A stretch of DNA of 64,000 nucleotides, from contig ML660211.1 in assembly GCA_007570785.1 (NCBI GenBank), positions 4,462,775 through 4,526,774 on the forward strand, in the 5' to 3' direction. Positions within the stretch are counted from its first letter, which is position 1. The number at the start of each line of letters is the position of its first letter. Positions 1-12,185 of the stretch are shown here, one piece after another. Below the pieces are notes generated by a model, which had not been told where the DNA came from, made no database searches, and saw nothing but the letters and a program-made list of their open reading frames with translations. This DNA comes from Antilocapra americana. Taxonomy: Eukaryota; Chordata; Mammalia; Artiodactyla; Antilocapridae. The translations under genes were made by a program, and so were the position numbers.

Positions 1-444
1 CAGTGGTGCTGTTTTGTGGCTCCAAATTCAAAGAAAATGAGGGAAAAATTTGGAAAGTCATACACTGGTTATTTCTTGTGAGTTTTCTCTTTATTTAACT
101 TCCATAAAATATGGATTAAGTGATAACAGAGCTGACCAGTCTGTAAAAAAAAATAGGTGGAAAAGAACACACAGCTATACTAAAAAAGTTATTAACAGTC
201 TAAACTGGATGGGAATAACATTTTCACTCTTCTTTCCTAAATGCCTGACAGGTTATATTTTTCATACATGAAAGAATCTGGAGATAGGATTGGTTGGGAT
301 GCTCTACAAAACACATTAGGGGTTCAGACATTTTCCATATTTATACTAGACTCTCTGGATGTAGATGTTCTCCTCCTAGTTGCAAAACCACATATTTATT
401 CTGAATACAAAGCAGGAGATAGTTAGAAATGAAAAAGTCCAAAG
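1..444. other. Unassigned AT-rich sequence
   Basis: No repeat family or gene recognised. Two short open frames here have no recognisable domain and run into the following BovB remnant, so I treat them as chance frames. Confidence 0.5.
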
Positions 445-1095
445 TACATTCAGAAAAATGAAGATCATGACATCCGGTCCCATCATCTCATGGCAAATAG
501 ATCTGGAAACAATTGAAACAGTAACAGACTTTATTTATTTGGGCTCCAAAATCACTCCAGATGGTGACTGCAGTCATGAAATTAAAAGACACTTGCTCCT
601 TGGAAGAAAGGCTATGACCAACCTAGACAGCATATTAAAAAACAGAGACATTACTTTGATGGCAAAAGTCTGTCTAGTCAAAGTTATGGTGTTTCCAGTA
701 GTCATGTATGGATGTGAGAGTTGGACCATAAAGAAGGCTGAGCACCAAAAAATTGATGCTTTTGAACTGTGGTGTTGGAGAAGACTCTTGTGAGTCCCTT
801 AGACAGCAAGGAGATTAAACAGTCAATCCTAAAGGACATCGACTCTGAATATTCATTGGAAGGACTGATGCTGAAGCACCAGTACTTTGGCCTCCTTTGA
901 AGGGAGGAGAGGAAGAGGACAGGAGAAGATGGTTCTGTCATTGGAACCACTGACATGGTTGGATGGCATCACAGACTCAACGAACATGAGTTTGAGCAAA
1001 CTCCAGAAGATGGTGAAGAACAAGGAAGTTTGGCATGATGCAATCCATAGGGTCGGTGGCAAAGAGTTGGACACAACTGAGTGGCTGAATAACAA
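445..1095 (+). mobile_element. BovB LINE, 3' end (5'-truncated)
   Basis: Matches the 3' part of the ruminant BovB (RTE-clade) retrotransposon. The frame at 380-793 reads through the region just after the RT active site (KIMTSGPIISWQ, then GSKITPDGDCSHEIKR and the CESWTIKKAE block) and stops at a TGA near 791 just after WCWRRLL. The untranslated tail follows and ends with the typical GAGTTGGACACAACTGAGTG motif near 1065-1085. The YADD active site and everything 5' of it are missing, so this is a dead copy. The exact left edge is uncertain because the first 40 bases are diverged. Confidence 0.92.
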
Positions 1096-2189
1096 AAAGG
1101 ACACATGCCAGATGAGTCTATACTCTTACAGGTTTCGCATTTACTCATCTCTGTTGATATCTTAGAGGTTAAACATTTCTCACATCACTTTTCTATTTAG
1201 TAGGGCAGTTGGAAATGTGAATATTTCATCCAGTGAATATTATTAGCTCAGATAAATGTATAGTTCTGTTAAAGCATAAAACTGAGAGAAGTTATTGGAT
1301 ACCAATCTCTGCCGTAACTTTTAAATTTCTGAATCTGGTGTTTATAGTTAAGAAAAGAAAGATCTACATTGTCTTAAAAAAGAAAAAGAAAAAAAAAGGC
1401 TTGGATTAGAAAACAATCATCCTTCCTGTTCAGTGAGAAGTCTGGAACTCTCCGATCAGTGCCACATTTTGCTCAAGATGAGACCAAGCTCAGTCTGGAT
1501 CACTGTATTCCCACACCTATGTGAAGATGATATTTGAGAGAAGCAGAAAGGTGATTTGACTGGTGGGACTTTATTAGCCTTTGGTAGGTTTAAGGCCTTC
1601 AAATAAAATGTAGTTCTAAACAGAGATTGAAAAATAATCCTAATAGTCATAGGTATTGGGGATTTAAATAGTTATATAAATATTTTTCTAATTTCAGAAA
1701 AAAAAAAAAAATAGAAACAGGGATGTGAAAAGAACAACCTGTGAGAAAAAGGAACCTGGAAGAGACTAAAGGATTATAATTAAACCAAAGACACAGAAGT
1801 AAGTAAATATGGAAAGGAGTAAAGGGTGAAATAAGCCTGTGGCCATTTTAATGGCTGATGTTAAGAGCATACTTGAGAGGCTCTTTGGGAGTGTAGAGGC
1901 ACAGACCAAAGAGCTGAAAATTCTGAGAGAAGAGACAAACGAACAAAGAGCCACCTGGAAATTACAGGTATTTCAAAGGAGTAATTGAAACCAAAATCAA
2001 ACTCAGAAATGAAGGATATTTTACTCTACTGAAAAGAGCACCAAGTAAGCAAACTTGAGTGAAATTAAAATTTAAAAAAAAGTAAAAACAGAATGAAACA
2101 CACTCTGGCCACTTCTATGTATTGAGACATAGCCAATTCAATGAACTGAAAAGCTAGGTTTTACAGAAGTTGTAGAAAGTCTTAATAAA
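1096..2189. other. Unassigned sequence with A-rich tracts
   Basis: No gene or repeat family recognised. A-rich runs lie near 1376-1397 and 1698-1712. Short frames in both directions lack codon continuity or motifs. Confidence 0.45.
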
Positions 2190-3690
2190 ATATCAGATCC
2201 ACACATCTACAGTCAATTAATCTTCCACAAAGAAGGCAAGATTATGCACTGGGGAAAACATAGTCTCTTAAGCTAGTGGTGTGGAGAAAGGTGGACAGAT
2301 GAATATATATCAATGAAGTTAGAACACAACTTTTCACCATACAGAATACAACCTTTCACCATACACAAAACTAAACTCAAAAGGGCTTAAATACTTAAAC
2401 ATAAGACATGCCACCATAAAATTCCTAGAAGAGAACAGAGGCAACACATTCTGACATAAACCAACAAATGTTTACTTATGTCAGTCTCCCAAGGCAATAT
2501 AAATAAAAGCAAAACTAAGTAAATGAGACCTAATCAAATTTGAAAGCTTTTTCACAGCAAAGAAAACCATAAATAAAATGAAAAGACAAATTTCAGTCTG
2601 AGGGAATATATTTGCAAATGATGTAATTGACTTAATTTAATTAAGGGCTTAATTTCCAAAATATGAAACAGCTCATGAAACTCAATAACAAAAACAATGA
2701 AAACAAATAACACAATCAAAAAAAGGAAAGAGGACCTGAATATATATTTCTCTAAAAAAAGAACAAAAAAAATACAGATGGACAAATACACATGAAAAGA
2801 AGATGCCCAACATCACTAATTGTTACAGAAATGCAAATCAATACTACAGTGAGGTATCACCTCACTCTGGTCAGAATGACCATCATTAAAAGTCTACAAA
2901 CGAGTGCTGGAGAGGGTGTGGAGAAGAAGGACCCCTCCTGCACCATTGGTGGAATGTAAGTTGGTGCAGCCACTATGGAGCAGAGTATTAGTTGAGTTCA
3001 GTTCAGTCGCTCAGTCGTGTCTGACTCTTTGTGATCCCATGAATAGTAGCACGCCAGGCCCCCCTGTCCAGAGGTCCCTTAAAAAGATCTAAAGTAGAGC
3101 TACCATATGATTTAGCAATACAACTCAAGGGCATGTATTCAGACGAAGATGTCAGTTTGAAAAGGTACATGAACTCCTATGTTCCCAGCAGTGCTATTGA
3201 CAATAGCCAAGACATGGAAGAAACCCTAAGTTTCCATCAGCAGATGAATGGATAAAGAAGATATGATTATATATACATCGATATAGAAATATTACTCAGC
3301 CATAAAAAAGAATGAAATAATGCCATTTGCAGCTACATGAATGGACCTAGAGATTACCATTCTAAGTGAAGTACACCAGAAAGAAGACATACCAAATGAC
3401 ATCACTTATATGTGGAATTCAAAATATGACGTGAACTATTTATGCAGAAACAGACTCACAGACATAGAAGACAGATTGCCAAGAGGGTGGGCATCAGGGG
3501 AGGGTTGGAATGGAAGGTTGGGATTAAATGATGCACACTATTCTATATATTTGGGGACCTTCCTGGTGGCTTATATATTAATAGAACAGATAAACAACAA
3601 GTTTCCACTGTATAGCACAGGGAACTATATTGACTATCCTGTAGTAAACCATAATGAAAAAGAACAAAATAAAATATCAGAAATACCTTC
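2190..3690 (+). mobile_element. L1 LINE, ORF2 end plus 3' UTR, interrupted
   Basis: The text from about 2195 follows the last third of mammalian L1 ORF2 (the region around CACACATCTACAGTC), with the C-terminal coding part full of stops. The 3' UTR follows from about 2850 (block beginning GAAATGCAAATCAATACTAC). It is split at 2989-3070 by a BovB/BovA tail and resumes at 3071. It ends in an A-rich stretch near 3655-3680. It is 5'-truncated. Confidence 0.88.
2989..3070 (-). mobile_element. BovB/Bov-A 3' tail scrap inside L1
   Basis: About 80 bp beginning GTTCAGTTCAGTCGCTCAGT, the reverse complement of the shared BovB/Bov-A 3' terminus. The L1 3' UTR reads on directly at 3071. No clear target-site duplication is visible, so it could be a truncated SINE or a BovB tail. 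Confidence 0.85.
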
Positions 3691-4079
3691 TAGATACACA
3701 ATTGAATGTGAAAGTTTATAGGAGAAATCTCATGAATAAGATCAACAAAAAGTGGAGAAGAGGGGCTGGTGTTTCAGATGATGGGCTGAGGGAAAAATCA
3801 TTGGCCAAAAACCAAACAGAATTTCAAAAGTAAACATCTCTATTAGAGCATAACATACTTGAAGAAAGGTGAACTGTATAACAAGTTTTCTCAAAGTAAC
3901 AACTAGTGCAATTAAAAACAATCTAATATTACAAGCATCATAGAAACCCTTCATACATCAACAAAGGAAATATAAATTGTATTGTAGATTGTTTTCTCTA
4001 TTTGTGAAGTTAAATAAATGGAACCAAAGAAAAAATATTTGTTTGCTTTGGCATCTTCTGCCCACTCATATTTGGAGGG
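3691..4079. other. Unassigned sequence
   Basis: No repeat or gene recognised between two L1-derived segments. A minus-strand open frame at 3742-3954 shows no family features. Confidence 0.4.
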
Positions 4080-4420
4080 TTCCATCATAAGTGCATTTGT
4101 GCATTTTGACTGTATAAATGTATCATATATGAGTTATTTTTTTGTCACTAATGATATTTAGGTTTAGTCTAGTATGGGGATACTAAATACAATGCTGTTT
4201 CAAACATTCACGTGCACATCTCTTTGTAAACATATGTAGGCATTTCCACGGGATATACCCATAGGAATAAAAATATCAGACCATAGAGTATAGATAAGTT
4301 CCATGACTGTAACTAGTGACAAGCTTTCTAATATGATTGTATGCACTCACATTTCCATCAGTGTATGAAAGGTTCAATCCTTCCTATCTCCACCTGTACA
4401 TAGTACTGTCAGCACCTCCC
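4080..4420 (-). mobile_element. Old mammalian L1 (L1M-type) 3' UTR relic
   Basis: Read on the plus strand the segment follows the reverse complement of older L1 3' UTRs: a block near 4145 resembling the line on gaining the next ATTTAGG position, then CAATGCTGTTTCAAACATTC, GGGATATACCCATAGG near 4251, and the TTTCCATCAGTGTATGA block near 4351, in the expected order. Divergence is high, in keeping with a pre-ruminant insertion. Subfamily not determined. Confidence 0.7.
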
Positions 4421-5585
4421 CATCTTAACCCCAGGTCAGGACCCTGCCTCCCAGGCCCAGAAGTCATGCAGGCTTAACTTTCTGGTTTTAATTTTCATTC
4501 TTTTGACAATGAGATAATTAGTATTTGAAATTAAGTGTATTTCTCTTCTGTATAGGTCACTTGGGTATTCAAAAAAGAAAATACACAAAGGAATAAAGTG
4601 TTTTTCAAGTCTTTGGTTCATTTGTATTGAGCTGTCTGAAGTCTGAGATTTTTCTAATTGAATTATAGAAATTTTCAAATTAAAAGCGTTTCTTTATGGT
4701 CTGTGTTTACTAAGTCCTATTTACAAAGTCTTTGCTTAATATAAGGTCATGATGATATAGCCCAATGTTAATTTACTTTTCTAGAGCTTTTATTACGGTA
4801 CATTCTATTATTCCCCTAGAATTGTTTTACATATACAGTGTGCTAAGAGTTGGATTTCTTTTTATACTCCATATCAATGGTCAGTTAACCTAACACTATT
4901 CTTTTTTAAATATAATTATTTTCTTATTGCATTATACTGTCAACTTGATATAAAACAAGAAACCATGATGTGTGAATATGTCCCTTGAATTCTTTATTTT
5001 GTTCCCCTCATTGAGTTGACTTCTGCTCCACTAATATTACAATGTTATTTTAGCTTTATGATAATTATTTCAATTGTTATTTGGTAGAATATTTCCATAA
5101 ATTTCTTTTTCTTATTTACATTTCTCTTGGCTCCTCCTGGCCATTTTCAATTCCAAATATATTCTAGAATCAATTAAAAATATTCACAAACACAACATGT
5201 AAATAAACCCAACACATTACTAGTAATTTTATTGTGGGGATTCCTCTCTATGGGAGGGGTTGGATGCGTGGGTTGTTGAAGTTTGCTGGGTGGAAAGGCT
5301 TGTGTGGTTTTCTGGTGGGTGAGTCTAGGTTTCCTCACTGTTACTAGCAAGAGATAAGAATGGGGAGAAAGCAGTCAATCCAATGATCTCGTTCCCAGGT
5401 AGCAGTGGGTACTGGTGCTTGGATCTTGAAAGGTACAAAGTTGATACCAGGTACTAATGAGCAAAGATTAAAAATCTAGAGTAAAGACTGGGTTCTCAAA
5501 AATACTTAAAAAAAAACGGAAAATAAAAATAAAGGAGAAAAAAGAAATAAGAAGAAGAAGAAAAAAAATAGCAAGGTCATATGGG
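4421..5585. other. Unassigned AT-rich sequence ending in an A-rich tract
   Basis: No repeat family recognised in 4421-5480. From about 5500 to 5575 the sequence becomes purine-rich (AAG/AAAT repeats), a low-complexity zone next to the L1 insertion site. Confidence 0.4.
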
Positions 5586-6299
5586 ACTTAAAAGTTCTAA
5601 AAAAAAAAAAAAAAAACAGTGTGGAGGTTCTTTAAAAAGCTGCAAATAGACCTGCCATATGACCCGGCAATCCCACTGCTGGGCATATACACCGAGGAAA
5701 CCAGAATTGAAAGAGCCACGTGCACCCCAATGTTCATCGCTGCATTGTTTACAATAGCTAAGATATGGAAACAACCTAGATGCCCATCAACTGATGAATG
5801 GATAAGAAAGCTGTGGTACATATACACAATGGAATGTTACTCAGCATTAAAAAAAAATTCATTTGAAGCAATTCTACTCAGATGGACGAAACTGGAGCCC
5901 ATTGTCCAGAGTGAAGTAAGCCAGAAGCAAAAACAACAATACAGTATATTAACACATATATATGGAATTTAGAAAGACAGTAATGAGAACCCAACATGGG
6001 AGACAACAAAAGGAACGCAGATGTATAGAATAGACTTGTGGACTTTGTGGATGAGGGCAAGGGTGGGATGATATGGGAGAAGGGCATTGAAGCATGTTAA
6101 TTGTCATGTGTCTAATCAATCGCCAGCCCAGGATTGATGCTCGGGACTGGTGCAGCGAGATTTCCAGGGGGGGAGGGAGGAGGGAGGGGGGACCCGGAGG
6201 GGAAGCATATGTAAACCCATGGTGATATCATGACAATGTATGGCAAAAACAATAATAAAAAAATAAAATAAAAATTAAAAAAAAAAAAACTTAAAAGTT
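5586..6299 (+). mobile_element. L1 LINE 3' end with target-site duplication
   Basis: A 5'-truncated L1 whose body (about 5616-6240) carries the full run of bovine L1 3' UTR landmarks (CCGGCAATCCCACTGCTGGG, then ATACACCGAGGAAACC, ending near GTAAACCCATGGTGATATC) and an A-rich tail at 6248-6288. The 11-bp duplication ACTTAAAAGTT flanks it at 5586-5596 and 6289-6299, so both insertion ends are known. The 5' junction has an A-run (5599-5616) before the L1 body begins. A G-rich block GGGGGGAGGGAGG lies near 6169-6190. An open frame at 5619-5972 lies in the 3' UTR and is not a gene. Confidence 0.95.
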
Positions 6300-6495
6300 T
6301 GAACCATTGTGTACCAGATACTATTCTAAGTGTTTAATGTAAAATAATTAATTTAACCCTCACCATAAACAATTTCATATATAAGCACGCTGAACAACAC
6401 AGACAATGTACCCAAGTTCACATGGCTGGTAAACAGTACATCTGGGATTTGAACCCTGTCAGACTAAGTCCAAAATCTTGCTACCAATCACTGAA
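6300..6495 (+). mobile_element. MIR SINE
   Basis: Follows the MIR consensus: TACTATTCTAAGTGTTTAAT near 6320, CTCACCATAAACAATTTC, then the conserved core CACATGGCTGGTAAACAGTA at 6420 and GGGATTTGAACCCTG at 6444. MIR is a tRNA-derived SINE fossil shared by all mammals. It begins immediately after the L1 target duplication, so the L1 landed at its 5' edge. Confidence 0.85.
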
Positions 6496-6910
6496 CATAC
6501 TACCAAAAGAATTTAAAGCACTTTGAATAGAGTTTACATCCAATACTAAGCTTTTATATAGGCATTCACTGGTAACATAAAAATCTACAGAAATTAATGC
6601 AACACAAATTTTATGATACCTATTTGAAAATAAGAGTATAGCCCTGTGGTAGGAAAGTCAAGGAAGCCCAACTATGAAAACAAAACACTTCTATTTGTAC
6701 TGATTTTAAGTCACAATTCAAAGTCTGCTCACTTATTTCATTACCTTTAAATTCTCCAAATCCCCCAAAGTCCTTTAAAAAGATAAAAAAAGAAGCAACT
6801 TACATTCTGTTAAAAATATAACTTCTGTTTTTTAGTACAAGCTTTCTCATAGGTGTGTATGTGTGTATAAATTAGAATTAGAACTGTCATAGTATGTACA
6901 ACCAAACTGA
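6496..6910. other. Unassigned sequence
   Basis: AT-rich; no gene or repeat recognised. A short GTGTGTATGTGTGT stretch lies near 6854. Confidence 0.4.
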
Positions 6911-8497
6911 TATTCAGTTCAGTTTGTGTCGCTCAGTCATATTTGACTCTTGGCGACCTCATGGACTGCAGCACGCAGGCTTCCCTATGCATCACCAACT
7001 CCTGGATCTTACTCAAACTCATGTCCATCAAGTCGGTGATGCCATCCAACCAACTCATCCTCTGTTGCTCCTGTCTCCTCCTGCCTTCAATCTTTCCCAG
7101 CATCAGGGTCTTTTCAATGAGTCAGTTCTTCAGATCAGGTGGCCAAACTATTGGATCTTCAGTTAAGCTATCAGTCCTGCCAATGATTATTCAGGACTGA
7201 TTTCCTGAATAATTAGGATTATTATAATTAGGATTGACTGAGTTGATCTCCTTGCAGTCCAAGGAAATCTCATGAGTCTTCTCCAATACCACAATTTGAA
7301 AGCATCAATTTTTCAGTGTTCAGCTTACTTTATGGTACAACTTTCTGTTGCGCTTTATGTACAACTTTATGGTACATCCATATATGACTACTGGAAAAAT
7401 CATAGCCTTGACTAGATGGAATTTCATCAGCAAAGTAACATCTCTGCATTTTAATGTACTATCTAGGTTTGTCATAGCTATTCTTCCAAGGAGCAAGCCT
7501 CTTTTAATTTCATGGCTGCAGTCACCATCTGCAGGGATTTTGGAGCCAAGAAAATAAAGTCTGTCATTGTTACCATTGCTTCCCCATCTATTTGCATAAA
7601 GTGATGGGACTGGAAGCCATGATCTTCCATTTTTTGATGTTGAATTTTAAGCCACCTTTTTCACTCTCCTGCTTCACCTTCATCAACAGGCTCTTTAGTT
7701 ACTCTTCACTTTCTACCATAAGGGTGGTGTCATCTTCATATCTGAAGTTATTGATATTTCTCCTTGGTAACTTGATTCCAACCTGTGTTTCATCCAGCCC
7801 AGCATTTTGTATGATATAATCTGCATGCAAGTTAAATAAGCAGGGTGACAATAAACAGCCTTGACAAATTCCTTTCCTAATTTAGAAGCAGTCCCTTGCT
7901 TCATGTCCAGTTGTAATTGTTGTTTCTTGACCTGCCAAAAGGTTTCACAGGAGGCAGGTAAGGTAGTCTGGTATTCCCACCTCTTTAAGAATTTTCCACA
8001 CTTTGTTGTGATCCACAGAGTCAATGGCTTTAGCACAGTCAATGAAGTAGATGACTTTATGGAATTCTCTTGCTTTTTCAGTAGTCCAAAGGATGCTGGC
8101 AGTTTGATCTCTGGTACCTCTGCCTTTTCTAAATCCAGCTTCAACATTTGGAAGTTCTTGCTTTGCATACTGTTGAAGCCTAGCATGAGAACATTGAGTG
8201 CTAGTTTGCTAACATGTGACATGAGTGTACTTGTGTAGTAATTTAAACACTCTTTAGCATAGCCCTACTTTGGGATCAGAATGAAAACTAATACTTTCCA
8301 ATTCTGTGGCCAATCTTGTGTTTTTCAAATTTGCTGACATACTGACTGCAGCACTTTCACAGCAACATCTTTTAGGATCTGAAATAGTTCAGCTGGAATT
8401 CCATCATCTCCACTAGCTTTGTTCATAGTGATGCTTCCTAAGGCCCACTTGACTTCACATTCCAGGATGCCTGGCTCTAGGTGAGCCAGACACCATC

Positions 8498-8845
8498 CTA
8501 GTTATCTGGTTCATTAATATCTTTCTTGTATAATCCATCTGTGTATTCTTGCCACCTCTTCATAATATCTTCTGCTTCTGTTAGGTCCATACCATTTCTG
8601 TCCTTTATTGTGCCCATCTTTGCATGAAATGTTCCCTTGGTATCTCTAATTTTGTTGAAGAGATCTCTAGTCTTTACCAGTCTATTGTTTTCCTCTATTT
8701 CTTTGCACTGATCATTGAGGAAGGCTTTCTTATCTCTCCTTGCTATTCTTTGGAACTCTACATTCCCATGGATATAGCTTTGCTTTTCTCCTTTGCCTAT
8801 AGCTTCTCTTCTTTTCTCAGCTATCTGTAAGGCCTCCTCAGACAA
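8498..8845 (-). pseudogene. BovB EN-RT linker fragment
   Basis: A 115-residue open frame matching the BovB region between endonuclease and RT: SEEALQIAEKRREA, then QRIARRDKKAFLNDQCKEIE, RDLFNKIRDTKGTFHAKMG and TEAEDIMKRWQEYT. It has no enzymatic motif of its own and is separated from the endonuclease frame by stops. It ends where the BovB text continues in a different frame. Confidence 0.85.
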
Positions 8846-9039
8846 CCATTTTTCCTTTTTTAATTTCTATTTCTTGGGGATGATTTTGATTATAATCAGT
8901 TGTAGAATGGTACAAATCTCTGTCCATAGTTCTTCAGGCACTCTGTCTATCCCTTGAAACGATTTCTCATTTCCACTGTATAATCATAAGGGATTTGATT
9001 TAGGTCATATCTGAATCAACCCATGGGTTTCCCTGCTTT

Positions 9040-9522
9040 CTACAATTTAAGTCTGAATTTTGCAATAAAAATTTCATGATCTGAGCCATAGTCAGCTCCC
9101 AGTCTTATTTTTGCTGACTCTATAGAGCCTCTCCATCTTCGGCTGCAAAAAATATTACCAATCTGATTTTGGTATTGACCATTTGGTGATGTCCAGGTGT
9201 AGAGTCTTCTCTTGCGTTGTTGAGAAAGGGTGTTTGCTATGATCAGTGCGTTCTCTTGGGAAAGCTCTATTAGCATTTTCCCTGCTTCATTGTGTATTCC
9301 AAGGCCAAACTTGCCCATTACTCCAGGTATCTCTTGACTTCCTCCTTTTGCATTCCAGTCCCCTATGATGAAAAAGATATCTCTTTTTGGTGTTAGCTCT
9401 AGAAGGTGTTGTAGATCTTCATAGAACAGTTCGACTTCAGCTTTTTTGGCATTAGTGGTTGGGGCACAGACTTGGATTGCTGTGATATTGAATGGTTTGC
9501 CATGGAAACGAAAAGAGGTCAT
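9040..9522 (-). pseudogene. BovB endonuclease domain relic
   Basis: A 160-residue open frame covering most of the apurinic-like (APE) endonuclease of BovB, which nicks target DNA for target-primed reverse transcription. Visible motifs, in order: HGKPFNITAIQV, the active-site block IIGDWNAK (about residues 54-61), YTWTSPNG (about 108-115) and the C-terminal GADYGSDHEIF with its conserved SDH. One conserved position has changed: the QIDYI-type motif reads QIGNI, losing its aspartate, which would be expected to disable the enzyme. The frame begins at an internal Met; the true N-terminal part lies at higher coordinates and is broken by stops. It sits in the correct place 5' of the RT remnant. Confidence 0.85.
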
Positions 9523-10611
9523 TCTGTCGTTTTTGAGATTGCATCCAAGTACTGCATTTCAGACTCTTTTGTTGACTATGAGGGCTACTCCATTTCTTCT
9601 AAGGGATTCTTGCCCACAGTAATAGATTTAATGATCTTCTGAATTAAATTTGCCCATTTCAGTCCATTTTAGTTCACTGATTTGTAAAATGTTGATATTC
9701 ATTCTTGCTATCACCTGTTTGACCACTTCCAATGTACTTTGATTCTAGGACCTAACATTCCACATTCCTATGCAATATTCTTTAGAGCATCTGACTTTAA
9801 TTCTTCACCAGTCACATCCACAACTGGGGCATTGTTTTAGTTCTTGCTGTTCATTCTTTCTACAGCTATTTCTCCACTCTTTTCAGTAGCATATTTGGCG
9901 CTTAACGACCTGGGGAATTCATCTTTCAGTGTCATATCTTTTTGCTTTTTCATACTGTTCGTGGAGTTCTTAAGGCAAGAATACTGAAGTGGTTTGCTGT
10001 TCCCTTCTCCAGTGGACCACATTCTGTCAGTACTCTCCACCATGACCCGTCCGTCTTGGGTGGACCCACATGCCATAGTTGAGAGTTTCATTGAGTTAGG
10101 CAAGGCTGTGAACCATCTAATAAGTTTGGTTAGTTTTCTGTAATTGTGCTTTTATTTGTCTGCCCTCTGATGGATAAGGATAAGAAGTTTGTGGAAGCTT
10201 CCTGATGGGATGGACAGGCTGTAGGGAAATCTGGGTCTTGCTCTGATGGGCAGAGCCATGCTCAGTAAATCTTTAATCCAATTTTCTATTGATGAGTAGG
10301 ACTGTGTTCACCATCTTTAGTTTGGCCTAAGGCCAAACTATGGTAGGAGTAAAGGTGACTTTTTGCAAAAGGATTTATGCCAGTATGCCCTCTGCTCCCA
10401 GGACAGATGAATTCAGTGCCCCTGACCCTGCAGCAGGCCACTGTTGACCCATGCCTCCACCAGAGACTCCTGGATACTCACAGGCAGGTCTGGTTCAGTC
10501 TCTTGTGATATTGAAATTTACATTACCACTATACAAAATAATTGCTAACAAAGAAGCATAAGTCTGACTCATCTTTCACATTCTACATAATTTTATCAAG
10601 ATGTATTTTTC

Positions 10612-12185
10612 TTCAGAAATATAGACCAATGGAACAGGAAAGAAAGTCCAGAGATAAACTCTTGCACCTATGGACATCTTATCTTTGACAAAGGAGTCAA
10701 GACTATACAATCAAGAAAAGACAGTCTCTTCAAGAAATGGTGCCAGAAAAACTGCACAGCATGTAAAAGAATGAAATTAGAACATTTTCTAACACCACAC
10801 AGAAAAATTAACTCATATGGGTTAAAGACCTAAGTGTATGCAAGACCGGACTTGAGGGAAACAGGGAGAATACTCCCTGACATAAATCACAGCAAGATCT
10901 TTTTTGATCCACCTCCTAGAGAAATGAAAATAAAAACACAAGTAAACAAATGGAACCTATTTAATTGATAAGCTTTTGCATAGCAAAGAAAACTATAAAA
11001 AGATGAAAAGAAAACTTACAGAATAGGAGAAAATACTTGCAAATAAAACCAAAAAGATATTAATTTCGAAAATACACAAACAGCTCATGAAGCTTAATAT
11101 GTATAAAAAAAATCTGATCAAAAAAGTGGGTGGAAGATATAAATAGATGTTATTCCAAAGAATATGTATAGATGGCCAAGAGGCCTATGAAAAAATGCTC
11201 AACATCACTAATTATTAGAAAAATGCAAATCAAAACTACAATGAGTCATATTAAAAAGCAGAGACAATTTTTTGCTGACCAAATTCCATCCAGTCAAAGC
11301 TATGGTTTTCCCAGTAATCATGTATGGATGTGAGAGTTGAACTATAAAGAAAGCTGAGTGCAGAAGAATTTATGCTTTTGAACTGTGGTATTGGAAAAGA
11401 ATCTTGAGAGTCCCTTGGACTGCAAGAAGATCTAACTAGTTAATCCTAAAGAAAATCAGTCCTGAATATTCATTGGAAAGACTGATGCTGAAGCTGAATT
11501 TCCAATACTTTGGCCACCTGATGCAAAGAAGTGACTCATTGGAAAAGATCATGATACTTGGAAAGATTTAAGTCAGGAGAAGGGGATGACAGAGGATAAA
11601 ATGGTTGGATTTCATCACTAACTCAATGAACATGAGTTTGAACAAGCTCCAGGAGTTGGTGATGGACATGGAAGCCTGGTATGCTGCAGTCGGTGGGGGT
11701 CACAAAGAGTTGGACACGACTGAGCAACTGAAGTGAGGACATGGAAGCAACCTAAATATCCACCCATGGAGGAATGGATGAAGAAGATATGATAATACAC
11801 ATATACAATGGAAAATTTATTCAGGCATAAAATGAATGAAATAAATCTTTTGCAGCCATGTGAATGAATCTAGAGATTGTCATACTGAGTGAAGTGAGAC
11901 AGAGAAAGACAAATATTGTATAATATCACTTATTGTAGAATCTAAATAAATGGTTCAAATGACCCTATTTACAAAATGTACATTGAGTTACAGATGTAGA
12001 CAATGAACTTGTGATCACCAGAGAGGATAATAGGAGGAGATAGTTTGGGGGATGGGAATTGACATCCATACATTACTATATATATAGAATAGACAACTAA
12101 TAAGAACCTACTGAATAGCACAGTGAACTCTATTCAATCCTGTATAATGATTTAAAAAAGAGTGGGAAAAAAAGAACCTGAAAAA
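10612..12185 (+). mobile_element. L1 LINE, ORF2 end and 3' UTR, interrupted
   Basis: From about 10612 (ATATAGACCAATGGAACAGG) the sequence follows late L1 ORF2, including CAAAGGAGTCAAGACTATAC and GACATAAATCACAGCAAGATC near 10880. The coding frame is broken. At 11247 it gives way to a BovB tail and resumes at 11737 in the 3' UTR (ACATGGAAGCAACCTAAATA). The expected L1 segment between these points, several hundred bases, is absent. Ends in an A-rich stretch near 12150-12185. Confidence 0.87.
11247..11736 (+). mobile_element. BovB LINE 3' end replacing part of an L1
   Basis: Begins CATATTAAAAAGCAGAGACA and runs through CATGTATGGATGTGAGAG to the typical tail (GTTGGACACGACTGAGCAAC). 5'-truncated, no active-site region. 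The L1 text to its left and right is not continuous, so the insertion came with loss of L1 sequence. Confidence 0.9.

Larger units (their letters stand above)
6911..10505 (-). mobile_element. BovB LINE, near full length, decayed
   Basis: Starts on the left with the reverse-complemented 3' terminus (TTCAGTTCAGTTTGTGTCGC) and runs through 3' UTR, RT, linker, endonuclease and 5' UTR, about 3.6 kb in all, close to or slightly above the roughly 3.2 kb usual for BovB. The 5' UTR includes the CCATGACCCGTCCGTCTTGG block (10040) and continues to about 10505. The active-site region at 7715-7745 reads YEDD in place of YADD and is soon followed by a stop, so the copy cannot make an active RT. Confidence 0.95.

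Noticed and set aside
3341..3721. 126-residue open frame
   Set aside because: It lies within the L1 3' UTR, which does not encode protein.
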